Part shown: positions 1-7,671 of the stretch, in pieces | How the letters are laid out: each line of letters opens with the position of its first letter | Position numbering within the stretch: the stretch's first letter is position 1 | DNA from: M3007 sp039804245 | GTDB taxonomy: Bacteria > Bacteroidota > Bacteroidia > Chitinophagales > Saprospiraceae | Assembly: GCA_039804245.1 (NCBI GenBank) | Contig: JBDLWO010000157.1 | Location: 1-9,221, forward strand | DNA length: 9,221 bases | Direction of reading: 5' to 3' | The notes under the pieces: model-generated | Told to the model about the DNA's origin: nothing | Seen by the model: the letters and a program-made list of their open reading frames with translations, nothing else | Databases searched by the model: none | Program-made: the position numbers and the translations under genes

Positions 1-3000
1 GCCGACATGATCTCTGAAAGCTGCCTGCAGGTACCGCTTTCAAGCATATTCCGGGCTTTTTGCAGGCGGGCTTCCTGTATATAATCGTTGGGCTTTTGCC
101 CGGTCAGCACCGACAGTTTTCTGTATAAGGTATTTTTACTCATACCCATGCAGGCGGCAAGTGAGGGTACCGAGAAATCAGGATCACCCAACTGGCTCAG
201 CAGTATCGTTTCAAATTGCTGCAGCCATTGTCTGTCGGCTTCCGATAACGAGTCTTTATCATCTGCAAGGTACTTGTCGAGGACGATCTGTACATGTTCT
301 GTACGCCTCCTGATCAGAGCCATTGCCTTGTTCAGCAGCTCCATTTCATCGAATGGTTTTACCAGGTAATCGTCAACACCCGCCTGCAGCGCCCGATTCC
401 TGTCATCAAGACCGGCCCTTGCGGTCAGCATCAATATCGGAATATCTGCATACGCATCCTGTGATTTCAGATACTCAACGAGCTGAAAACCATCCATATA
501 AGGCATCATGGCATCGCAAAGGATCAAATCGGGGAGCCTGCCTGATGTCAGATACGTTATTGCTGTTTCTCCGTTCCAGGCGCTCTGAATATCAAACCAG
601 GGACCCAGCACCTTTTTTATAAAATCCTGAAAATCCGTGTTGTCTTCAATAAATAACAGTAGCGGGCGTTCGTCGCGGGCAACTTGATACGAATGGTGAA
701 GCGCCATTGCCGGTACTGCTGTGCGCGAACCTCCCGGATCATTTTCCTCCAGAACGGGCAGCGACAGCCTGAATAATGTACCTTCCCCGGGCTTGCTCTC
801 TGCCGAAATACTACCCTGAAAAATATCAACCAGTTCTTTGACTATGGCAAGACCGATACCGGTACCACCTTCAATGGGGGTATTGGGTAGCTGAGTCTGG
901 TAAAACCGTTCAAATATATGTGGCAGATCCAGGGGATGTATTCCACGACCGTTATCTCTGACGGTAATCTGAAGTGCAGCCGGGGCCATCTCCAGAGTGA
1001 CAAAAATCCTGGCATTTTCCGGACTGAATTTGATGGCATTCTGTATCAGATTACCCAGTATCATGGACAGTTTATCGGGATCGGTCACCCATGTTACCCC
1101 GTCTGTATTGCCTGCAACCAATATTATCCGAATACGCTTCAGGCTGGCAGCATAGTGGTGCGTACCAGTCAGATCCTGAATGAAGGGCAACAATTGAATT
1201 CGAACAAGACGCAAGGGCTGCGGGGACGCCTCCTCCTTTTCAAGGAACAGCATTTCGTTGGCTAATTTGATCAATTGACCGGCATTTTTTATCGCTGTTT
1301 CAATGAGCATCATTTGATGCTGACCGTTCATCTGTCTGTTGCGAAGTATGGCCCTGAGAGGCCCCGTAATGAGTGACAGCGGTGTCCTGAACTCATGGGT
1401 CAGATTGATATAAAATCTGGTTTTTTCCGCACTCAGCCGGGAAATCCTGCCGGCCTGCTGTATGATGAGTTCATTGTCGGCCTGCATCTTTTCGGTAGCT
1501 GCCCGGATGGCAGCCTCAAGTTCTTTCTGTCGTTTCACGTACTCACCCGAACGGTATGTTGTCCAGATATGGATCGCTCCCATCAATAATATCAGCACGA
1601 TGATCCAAAACCACCATTTCAGATAAAAAGGAGGAATGATTTCAATCGGGATTTCAACCATGGTATCAGAGAGTTTGCCTCCGATCGGTTTGGTGCGAAC
1701 CTGCAGGGTATGAGTTCCGTAGGGCAACCCGGACAAGGTAATTTCAGGGAAATTGATCTGTTGCCAATCGCTGTGTACGCCCTCAATCCTGAACATGTAA
1801 TCACCACCAGAGCCGGAATTGACAAGGTCAGGACTCCCAAAACGGATCTTCAGGTACCTGTCGCCCGGATACATCACCAGCTTGCCGTCTGACAGAAAAT
1901 CTGGCAACAAATCTGTTTCCCTGTTGGCTGACTCCGAAAACAATTGAGCTGACACCAAAACAGGTCCGGATGCCCTGTTCGTAAAAAAATCGTCTTTGAA
2001 ATCAGCCGGATTGAAAACAGTGACCCCGTTGACACTCCCAAAATAAATGAAACCATCTGAAGTCATCAGGTGGGAAATACGGTTGAACTCGTTATTTGTT
2101 ACACCCTCTGATTCTGTAAAATGCCTGAATGAACCCGAATTTTTATGAAATTGAATAATACCCAAATCGCTGCTGATCCACAGGTAGCCATAATTGTCTT
2201 CGTAAACAGCATACAGGTTTTCGTCTGGCAACCCATCCTGTTTTGTAAACACCTTCGACCCCCCATCCGTGACATTCCAGTCAACAAGCCCCATAGACGT
2301 CGCCATCCAGACATGCCCGTTGTCACTGCGACAGATATGTCTGATGTTGTCGAAGGGTATTTTGTAGCGCCCGCGCCCTCCCGAATAATAACGCGCAACG
2401 ATTCCGGATTCCGGGTTTAACTCAAAAATTCCGCTGCTTGTCAACAGAAACAGGTTATTCCCGATACCTGAAGGAACAATTTCATGAATAATGGTCTCTT
2501 TGAGCGACTCGAATCCATTAAAATCCGTAAAAGGCACTATGATATCCAGTTTTTTATCGTAGTACAGGAGCGATACCGCATGTCCAAGCCATACTTTCTG
2601 TCCCTGATCATACACCGACCATATATTTTCATTCCGGACTGAAGCGGGAGGCATTTTGTACTTCCGTTCACCGGTTTGCCTGTTCCACCATACAAGTTCG
2701 CCCCTCGTTAGCCACAATCCGTTTTGCCCTGCAGCGCCAACTGCATATACTGCACCATCAAAAGAAATTGCTTCTGAAAAACCGTCTTCGCCCCTTCTTT
2801 TTCTGAAAACCTTCCCGGATACACTCAGATAAACGGTGCCATCCGAATCCTCAAAAAAACCCCTGCAAGAATTGACGAAAGGATCTGTTTTGCCCTCCGG
2901 ATTTTCCCGGAACAGCCGGGTGAATCGCTGCCCGACTCTCGAAAGCCGGGCAATTCCATTGATGGTGGAAAGCCACACACTCCCATCCCGGTCTGTCATC

Positions 3001-3938
3001 AGGTGATAAACGCTGGCAATGGAGTTAAGATCACCCGCCTCTACCTCACGGATTCTGTCATCTCCGGCAAGATTTATATTCCAGAGCCTGCCCTGATTAA
3101 ACATATACACCGTGCGAGTTAACGGATCTTCGTCAAATTCCCACAAATGCACATTGCTCAAAGGAACATTGCTGAAAAGCGACCAGTTTTTTTCTTTCCC
3201 TTCGCTATCGAACAAAGAAAAATCATGATACGTAATATTGGCCAGCCGACCGTCCGACAGCACACGGCATCCGCTACCATCTCTCACTTCCATTTTGCAC
3301 AGTACCGCTCCGCTGCTGTCAAGTGCACTTACAGTCGTGTATTCATCCACTGTTTTGGGGTATTTAATCCATATTATGCCACCTCCCCTGTAGTCACGCA
3401 CAAAAGCAAATAAACCATTTTCAGATTTGAACAGGACTTGAGAGGTGCGCTTTTCAGGATCAAACGCAACTAATTCTCCATTGTTAGTTGCCAGCAGAAC
3501 ACGATGGTCGCCTGATCGCCGAATATCCGTCACCCGCGGAAACAGGTCATTTCCCAGAATTTCCCGTGCTGATTTGTACTGGAAAGTATACATATTTACC
3601 AGTCCGAATCCGGCCGGAGTTTTAATCCACAGATTCCCGGAGCCATCTTCAAAAAGGACAGCTATATCCCTGGGCGACATAACTACAGGCCAGCCGGTGA
3701 TTTTGGCAAACAGATGCCCGTCGTAAAATTGCAACCCGTTTCCTGTAACAGCCCACACAAATCCTCTGCTGTCCTGGAAGGTTTGGTAAATATGGTTATG
3801 AGAGAGCCCGTCGCCTGTGTCAAAACCGTCCACATGAACGTACCGGGTCTGGGCGCATATACCCGTGCCGACAAAAAGCAATACCAAAACGAACACCGTG
3901 CATTTCAGTATCAGTTTCCTTGCTGATTCAACCAACAT
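1..3938 (-). CDS. Hybrid two-component system regulator (HTCS: sensor propeller, histidine kinase, receiver, AraC HTH), C-terminus cut by window edge
   Basis: One frame runs from ATG at 3938 to the left edge, 1312 codons plus 2 bases, with no stop when read through by eye. Order of parts: signal peptide about 1-29 (hydrophobic 13-27, cleavage likely after ICA, before Q30); two-component-propeller repeats about 40-660, for example GLSHNHIYQTFQDSRGFVWA near 45, DRDGSVWLSTINGI near 315, NGHVWMATSMGLVDW near 543 and YGYLWISSDLGI near 581; Y_Y_Y domain about 688-750; one membrane helix about 772-793; coiled linker; HisKA with H848 in THEFRTP; HATPase with N967, D995 in DNGRGI, then GGTGIGLAIVKE; receiver with E1098/D1099, phospho-acceptor D1142 in CDAMMP and K1194; AraC-type HTH from about 1250 with only the first helix-turn-helix present. 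All catalytic residues are present, so it should be functional. Family knowledge: such proteins sense a glycan fragment in the periplasm and switch on a nearby polysaccharide-utilisation operon. An in-frame TAA lies 11 codons upstream with no other ATG between, which fixes the start. Perhaps 40-60 residues are missing beyond the edge. The ligand is unknown. Confidence 0.96.
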   Translation of the reverse strand, partial: MLVESARKLILKCTVFVLVLLFVGTGICAQTRYVHVDGFDTGDGLSHNHIYQTFQDSRGFVWAVTGNGLQFYDGHLFAKITGWPVVMSPRDIAVLFEDGSGNLWIKTPAGFGLVNMYTFQYKSAREILGNDLFPRVTDIRRSGDHRVLLATNNGELVAFDPEKRTSQVLFKSENGLFAFVRDYRGGGIIWIKYPKTVDEYTTVSALDSSGAVLCKMEVRDGSGCRVLSDGRLANITYHDFSLFDSEGKEKNWSLFSNVPLSNVHLWEFDEDPLTRTVYMFNQGRLWNINLAGDDRIREVEAGDLNSIASVYHLMTDRDGSVWLSTINGIARLSRVGQRFTRLFRENPEGKTDPFVNSCRGFFEDSDGTVYLSVSGKVFRKRRGEDGFSEAISFDGAVYAVGAAGQNGLWLTRGELVWWNRQTGERKYKMPPASVRNENIWSVYDQGQKVWLGHAVSLLYYDKKLDIIVPFTDFNGFESLKETIIHEIVPSGIGNNLFLLTSSGIFELNPESGIVARYYSGGRGRYKIPFDNIRHICRSDNGHVWMATSMGLVDWNVTDGGSKVFTKQDGLPDENLYAVYEDNYGYLWISSDLGIIQFHKNSGSFRHFTESEGVTNNEFNRISHLMTSDGFIYFGSVNGVTVFNPADFKDDFFTNRASGPVLVSAQLFSESANRETDLLPDFLSDGKLVMYPGDRYLKIRFGSPDLVNSGSGGDYMFRIEGVHSDWQQINFPEITLSGLPYGTHTLQVRTKPIGGKLSDTMVEIPIEIIPPFYLKWWFWIIVLILLMGAIHIWTTYRSGEYVKRQKELEAAIRAATEKMQADNELIIQQAGRISRLSAEKTRFYINLTHEFRTPLSLITGPLRAILRNRQMNGQHQMMLIETAIKNAGQLIKLANEMLFLEKEEASPQPLRLVRIQLLPFIQDLTGTHHYAASLKRIRIILVAGNTDGVTWVTDPDKLSMILGNLIQNAIKFSPENARIFVTLEMAPAALQITVRDNGRGIHPLDLPHIFERFYQTQLPNTPIEGGTGIGLAIVKELVDIFQGSISAESKPGEGTLFRLSLPVLEENDPGGSRTAVPAMALHHSYQVARDERPLLLFIEDNTDFQDFIKKVLGPWFDIQSAWNGETAITYLTSGRLPDLILCDAMMPYMDGFQLVEYLKSQDAYADIPILMLTARAGLDDRNRALQAGVDDYLVKPFDEMELLNKAMALIRRRTEHVQIVLDKYLADDKDSLSEADRQWLQQFETILLSQLGDPDFSVPSLAACMGMSKNTLYRKLSVLTGQKPNDYIQEARLQKARNMLESGTCRQLSEIMS

Positions 3939-3963
3939 GAAGATAATGAAGCTGTTATTAAAA

Positions 3964-3971
3964 AAAATTTA
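3964..3971 (-). promoter_or_regulatory. Weak candidate -7 element for the HTCS gene
   Basis: On the minus strand the bases read TAAATTTT, close to the Bacteroidota -7 consensus TAnnTTTG but lacking the final G. It would leave a leader of about 20 nt before the ATG at 3938. A TTG lies upstream, but only 15 nt away rather than the usual 19-21. The 78-bp gap from the glycosyltransferase stop to this gene shows no terminator hairpin, so read-through from the glycosyltransferase is an equally good explanation of expression. Confidence 0.2.
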
Positions 3972-4016
3972 AGGTTCATCCACCCGCAACCCGCCCGTCA
4001 TTTCCAGTCGTCACCA

Positions 4017-5174
4017 TCAGCCGGCTGTGGTTTCCAACACACTCCAAACTACCTCCGCCGCCTTGTCCCAACTGAAAGCCTTCCTGCGCACACGCCCGCG
4101 AGCAACAAGATCGCCCCGAAGTGTTGCGTTGTTGTACAAATCCGTCATTCCTGCTGCAATTGAGGCTATATCAAACGGATCTGCCAGCAGGGCGGCATCG
4201 CCGGCTACCTCGGGCAGACAACTCACTCCGGATGTCATCACAGGCACATCACAGGCCATGGCCTCCGCCAGCGGCAACCCGAACCCCTCACTCAGGGACA
4301 CATAGACAGAGGCAAGCGCTGCACCGGTCAGCAGGGGCAAATCGCGCTCACCCACGTATCCGAGAAACACAATATCATCGCGAAAAAGGGCCTGCTCCCA
4401 TGCCCGGCGTATTTCACCCGTCTGCCAGGCAAAGCGACCAGCCAGCAGCAACTTGCACGAAACGCCGTTTTTCAACCGGAACTGATCGTATGCCTCAATC
4501 AGACGATGCACGTTCTTGCGGGGGTGTATCGCACCCGCGTAAAAGAAGTAGGGCTGTCCGGAAGTATAACGGTTTCTCACGTCTTCGATTTCACCCGTTG
4601 TGAGCGGCCTGAAATCGTCGCGGCAACCATTGTAAACAGCCGTGATCTTCTCCGGAGCAATACCGCAGGTTGTTACCATATCATTTTTGACAAACTCGGA
4701 GACTGTCAGCAGGTGATCGGCTCTCTCAAACCACTGTGGCAACTTGCGCTGCAGATAAGACCTGTGTCTGCTTGCCACCTGTTCGGGAAAATGAAGCGGA
4801 ACCAGGTCATGACACGTCATCACCGTCGGAACGTCGGAACGCAAACTGCACATCGAGTCCGGTGAAAAGAATACATCGGCTCCGCAGCGTTTGAGTGCCC
4901 GCGGTACCGACCACTCAAACCACCAGTCGAACAAAAAAGGATGTCGGGCCGGCGGAAAAAGTACCACGGGTGTCACATTGGTCCCGTACATAAATCGCGG
5001 ATCGTACGGACGGTCGAAGAAAAAGAAGAACTGGTCTGTCGGATGATTCCGAACCAGCCTGCTCACAATTTCATGCGTGTACCAGCCAAATCCCTCCAGC
5101 TGGCCCGACAGTAAAAAACGGGTATTTACGGCAATTTTCAACGTGTTGGTATTTAATGCAGGTGCGAAGATCAT
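4017..5174 (-). CDS. Glycosyltransferase family 4 (GT-B fold) protein
   Basis: A complete 385-residue retaining GT-B glycosyltransferase, probably a cytoplasmic enzyme that adds a sugar from a nucleotide-sugar donor to a cell-surface glycan or lipid-linked acceptor. Visible landmarks: the N-terminal Rossmann strand LKIAVNTRFLL at 12-22 and glycine loop EGFGWYTHEIV at 27-37; the polyphenylalanine strand FFFFFDRPYDP at 49-59; HDLVPLHFPE at 122-131; TVSEF at 157-161; the start of the donor-binding half at YAGAIHPRKNVHRLIEAY, 212-229; and the EX7E motif with E296 and E304 in EGFGLPLAEA. Length fits the family. No membrane segment or signal peptide is seen. The ATG at 5174 lies 11 residues before the first strand; an AGGAG sits over 20 nt upstream, too far to define it. 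The HTCS gene follows on the same strand after 78 bp. Donor and acceptor cannot be told from sequence, and no other polysaccharide-synthesis genes flank it. Confidence 0.93.
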   Translation of the reverse strand: MIFAPALNTNTLKIAVNTRFLLSGQLEGFGWYTHEIVSRLVRNHPTDQFFFFFDRPYDPRFMYGTNVTPVVLFPPARHPFLFDWWFEWSVPRALKRCGADVFFSPDSMCSLRSDVPTVMTCHDLVPLHFPEQVASRHRSYLQRKLPQWFERADHLLTVSEFVKNDMVTTCGIAPEKITAVYNGCRDDFRPLTTGEIEDVRNRYTSGQPYFFYAGAIHPRKNVHRLIEAYDQFRLKNGVSCKLLLAGRFAWQTGEIRRAWEQALFRDDIVFLGYVGERDLPLLTGAALASVYVSLSEGFGLPLAEAMACDVPVMTSGVSCLPEVAGDAALLADPFDIASIAAGMTDLYNNATLRGDLVARGRVRRKAFSWDKAAEVVWSVLETTAG

Positions 5175-5202
5175 TCAAATTTTTTCTTTGACAAATTCTC
5201 CT

Positions 5203-5210
5203 GAATTTTG
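5203..5210 (+). promoter_or_regulatory. Weak candidate -7 element for the nucleoid-associated protein gene
   Basis: GAATTTTG matches the Bacteroidota -7 consensus TAnnTTTG at five of six fixed positions and would give a leader of about 25 nt before the ATG at 5242. The upstream TTTG at 5187-5190 is only 12 nt away instead of 19-21, so the pair is not a proper match. The 67-bp gap must hold promoters for both diverging genes. I could not find a convincing one for the glycosyltransferase on the minus strand. Confidence 0.22.
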
Positions 5211-5241
5211 ACCCTCATTATCACCTCAGGCATAACTCGAC

Positions 5242-6291
5242 ATGTTAGACTATTCCGCTGCCAGATTAACCCGTTTCACCGCCTCATGGGTAGGCAACAA
5301 ACAGCGCTTCGAAGGAGTGGTTATCCCCACCCGCACGCTGATACCGCTCCACGACTATGCAGAAGAAGTGATTCTGACCGCCATGCTCAAACCGTTTGAG
5401 AAAACAGAGGAGTTTTTCTATTTTCATCACGATGAGGATGTGAGCAATCACCAGCTGTACCAGATCTGCAATACTGTTTTCAGCAATCCGGAAAGTTGCA
5501 GCGAGGAGGCCGGCAAACTGGCACAACTCCTGTACCAGTGCTGTGAAAACCCGAAAATACAGGGCGGCGAATTCTTCCTCGGTTATTTTGAGGATCTGAT
5601 GCTGCACGGTGAACCCGTTACAGCTATCGGTTTGTGGAAAGTACAAAACAAGGATTCCTTTCTTAAAACAGAGCGAAACCAGGAGGCATTCACCCTGAAC
5701 GTTCTCGACGGAATTCCCACCGGGAAACTGTCCATCGCTGCACTCATCTTCAATATAGATGAAGCGGAAGGGTACAGAATGTGCGCCATTGATTCCGTTT
5801 CAAAAAAAGACGAACGATCCTTCTGGAAGGATGAATTCCTGCGAATCAGACCCATTGAAGACAATTACTTCAATACCCGGCACTATATTCAGCTTGCAGG
5901 CGAATTCATCACCCAAAAGGCGCCCTTCCAGCTCGGACTCGACCGTACCGATACCATTGACCTCCTCAACCGCTCCGGCGATTACTTCAAGGACAATGAG
6001 ATGTTTGAGGTGGAGGATTTCACCAAGACGCTCTTCAAAGAGGAAGAACAGCAGGATGCCTTCCGCGAGTTCAGGGAGGAATACACCAAAGCCTATGCCC
6101 TGCCACTCGAAGACAAGTTTGATATCAGTCAGCAGGCTGTAAAGAAGGAATTCAAGATTTTCAAGAGTATCATCAAACTCGACAAAAACTTCCACATTTA
6201 CGTGCACGGCCGCCGCGATTTGATCGAACGCGGTTTCGATGAGGAAAAAGGCAAGAAGTACTACAAGGTGTATTACGAAGCAGAGGAATGA
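5242..6291 (+). CDS. Nucleoid-associated protein, NdpA/YejK (37-kDa) family
   Basis: A complete 349-residue protein that resembles the Bacteroidota branch of the NdpA family (Pfam NA37). The N-terminus shows the family pattern of a short strand then VGNK at 17-20. Further family-like blocks are the helix AEEVILTAMLKPF (40-52), AIGLWKVQNKDSFLK (128-142), GKLSIAALIFN (161-171), a WKDEFL segment (195-200) and DNYFNTRHYIQLAGEFI (207-223). The C-terminus is rich in charged residues and ends with a lysine-rich stretch and KVYYEAEE. No signal peptide or membrane helix is present. In E. coli the relative YejK is found in the nucleoid and interacts with type II topoisomerases; the role in Bacteroidota is not established, so DNA organisation here is inferred from family. 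The start is the first ATG in frame and agrees with the usual N-terminus; there is no clear Shine-Dalgarno. Its stop overlaps an ATG (ATGA at 6288-6291), and the permease gene begins 117 bp further on. Confidence 0.88.
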   Translation: MLDYSAARLTRFTASWVGNKQRFEGVVIPTRTLIPLHDYAEEVILTAMLKPFEKTEEFFYFHHDEDVSNHQLYQICNTVFSNPESCSEEAGKLAQLLYQCCENPKIQGGEFFLGYFEDLMLHGEPVTAIGLWKVQNKDSFLKTERNQEAFTLNVLDGIPTGKLSIAALIFNIDEAEGYRMCAIDSVSKKDERSFWKDEFLRIRPIEDNYFNTRHYIQLAGEFITQKAPFQLGLDRTDTIDLLNRSGDYFKDNEMFEVEDFTKTLFKEEEQQDAFREFREEYTKAYALPLEDKFDISQQAVKKEFKIFKSIIKLDKNFHIYVHGRRDLIERGFDEEKGKKYYKVYYEAEE

Positions 6292-6437
6292 TTTTTAATG
6301 CTTTGGTAGAAATTCAGTCTGTTTTCATCGAATCGGGTGCACGCACGCGGGAAACACGTATTACTTTTGACCGGGCCTGCGATGAAGCCGGACCTTTGAG
6401 TAAAAGACATGAAACATTTCCTCCGAATCCTGTATGA
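6288..6437 (+). CDS. Doubtful 49-residue small reading frame coupled to the upstream gene
   Basis: An ATG at 6288 overlaps the TGA of the nucleoid-associated protein gene in an ATGA arrangement, and the frame stays open for 49 codons to TGA at 6435-6437, running 29 bases into the permease coding region in another frame. The predicted peptide starts MIFNALVEIQSVFIE and continues with an arginine- and acid-rich middle; I recognise no domain, signal peptide or membrane helix. Placement at a stop/start overlap is what translational coupling looks like, and it fills the only larger gap on this strand. Against it, 49 open codons are easily produced by chance at this base composition, and the tail is out of frame with a well-supported gene. 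Confidence 0.2.
   Translation: MIFNALVEIQSVFIESGARTRETRITFDRACDEAGPLSKRHETFPPNPV
6362..6369 (+). promoter_or_regulatory. Candidate -7 promoter element for the ABC permease gene
   Basis: TACTTTTG is an exact match to the Bacteroidota -7 consensus TAnnTTTG and would put transcription start about 30 nt before the permease ATG at 6409. No TTTG or TTG is found 19-21 nt upstream; that stretch is GC-rich, which lowers confidence. If real, it makes the permease independent of the nucleoid-protein transcript and argues against the small overlapping reading frame. Confidence 0.35.
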
Positions 6438-7671
6438 AGGCGCAGCTCAGGCGTGGCAGCAACTGATGGCGAACAAACTTCGTTCCTTCCTGTCGCTCCT
6501 CGGGGTAACCATCGGAATTTTCTGCATCATCGGTGTCAAAAGCGCAGTCAACTCGCTCGAAGACAACATCCGGAGCAGCATGCAGAAGCTGGGAGATGAC
6601 GTCATTTATATCGAAAAATTCTCCTGGGCAGAAGACCCCGGCGCCAATTACTGGAAATGGATGCGCCGGCCCAACTCCACCTACGCCGAGTTCGAGGCAC
6701 TGCAGGAGCGTCTTGAGCTGGCCGACAAGGTGGGCTACTGGCAGTTTCTGGGTGTAAAAGCCCTCAAATGGCACTCCTCCAGTGTGGAAGGTACTTTTAT
6801 TCTGGGTATGACAGATGACTGCCGCGATCTTTTTCAACTGGATTTTGCAGGAGAAAGTCGTTATTTCTCGCCGATTGAATCGCAAAACGGCAGCGATGTA
6901 TGTATTCTGGGCGGCGTGGTGGCTGAAAATCTGTTCGGAACCAGTGTGGATCCGCTCGATAAAGTCATCAATGTGGGAGGCCGCAAACTCCGGATAGTAG
7001 GTGTACTGAACAAATCAGGCAAGGATATCTTCAAGCCTTTCAATTTTGACAACGGAGTACTTGTCAGTTATAACCTCGCCCGACGCGGATTCGGTATCAG
7101 GGCGGATGGCAATATGCACCAGAGCAGTCTCATGGTCAAGGCCGCACCAGGCGTAAATCTCGACGATATGAAAGACGAGATCACGGGCGTGCTGCGCTCC
7201 GAACGCCGCATCAAACCCAGAGACGAGAATAACTTCGCTCTGAATACGCTGTCCATACTCAGCGGTTTGCTCGAAAATGTATTCGGCACCATGAATATTG
7301 CCGGATTTGTCATTGGTATCTTCGCCCTGTTCGTGGGTATGTTCTCTGTCGCCAATATCATGTTCGTTTCTGTCAGGGAACGCACCAATATTATAGGTAT
7401 CAAAATGGCGCTCGGAGCCAAACGGTGGTTCATCCTGCTCGAAATCCTGATTGAAGCCGTGGTACTCTGTATCGTGGGCGGTCTTATCGGATTGGTGCTG
7501 ATCTGGATTGTGGCAACGGCGATAACCTACGCATTTGACTTCGATATCTACCTTTCCATGAGCAATATACTCATAGGCGTCATTACCTCCGTCGTTGTTG
7601 GCGTGTTGTCTGGATTGATTCCCGCCTCGCAGGCCAGCAGAATGGATCCGGTGGAGGCTATCAGGAAATAG
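6409..7671 (+). CDS. ABC transporter permease, MacB/FtsX family
   Basis: A complete 420-residue inner-membrane permease of the MacB type. Order: amphipathic N-terminal helix; NKLRSFLSLLGVTIGIF (22-38) starting the first membrane helix (about 25-45); a periplasmic MacB-like domain (about 46-290); and an FtsX-type C-terminal core with helices about 296-320, 341-366 and 385-405. The segment VRERTNIIGIKMALGAKRW (322-340) is the cytoplasmic loop usual in this family for contacting the ATPase, and the tail IPASQASRMDPVEAIRK (404-420) is also typical. Family knowledge: two such permeases pair with a MacB/LolD-like ATPase, often with a periplasmic adaptor, and move lipoproteins, peptides, antibiotics or mechanical signals across the envelope. 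No ATPase, adaptor or outer-membrane channel is encoded in the window, so substrate and direction are open. The ATG at 6409 fits the family N-terminus, with no strong Shine-Dalgarno. Its 3' end overlaps the converging purB gene by 11 bp. Confidence 0.94.
   Translation: MKHFLRILYEGAAQAWQQLMANKLRSFLSLLGVTIGIFCIIGVKSAVNSLEDNIRSSMQKLGDDVIYIEKFSWAEDPGANYWKWMRRPNSTYAEFEALQERLELADKVGYWQFLGVKALKWHSSSVEGTFILGMTDDCRDLFQLDFAGESRYFSPIESQNGSDVCILGGVVAENLFGTSVDPLDKVINVGGRKLRIVGVLNKSGKDIFKPFNFDNGVLVSYNLARRGFGIRADGNMHQSSLMVKAAPGVNLDDMKDEITGVLRSERRIKPRDENNFALNTLSILSGLLENVFGTMNIAGFVIGIFALFVGMFSVANIMFVSVRERTNIIGIKMALGAKRWFILLEILIEAVVLCIVGGLIGLVLIWIVATAITYAFDFDIYLSMSNILIGVITSVVVGVLSGLIPASQASRMDPVEAIRK

Noticed and set aside
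918..1265. Plus-strand open frame of 115 codons, and several similar ones across 88-3926
   Set aside because: They lie antisense to the HTCS frame, whose domain motifs are continuous over the whole region; the plus-strand peptides show no recognisable domain.
2099..2398. Minus-strand open frame of 99 codons inside the HTCS region
   Set aside because: It is a shifted frame of the propeller coding sequence; the true frame reads NGHVWMATSMGLVDW here, a clear propeller repeat.
3960..3970. A8/T3 run upstream of the HTCS as a possible slippage site or terminator T-tract
   Set aside because: It lies outside any coding frame and no GC-rich hairpin precedes it on the minus strand.
4121..4603. Plus-strand open frame of 160 codons
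   Set aside because: Antisense to the glycosyltransferase; its peptide is rich in R, H, P and S, as expected of a shadow frame.
5025..5030. Run of A bases encoding the poly-F stretch of the glycosyltransferase as a possible frameshift site
   Set aside because: Poly-F followed by DRP is usual in this glycosyltransferase group and the frame continues with intact motifs on both sides.
6361..6885. Minus-strand open frame of 174 codons
   Set aside because: Antisense to the first part of the permease and without a recognisable domain.
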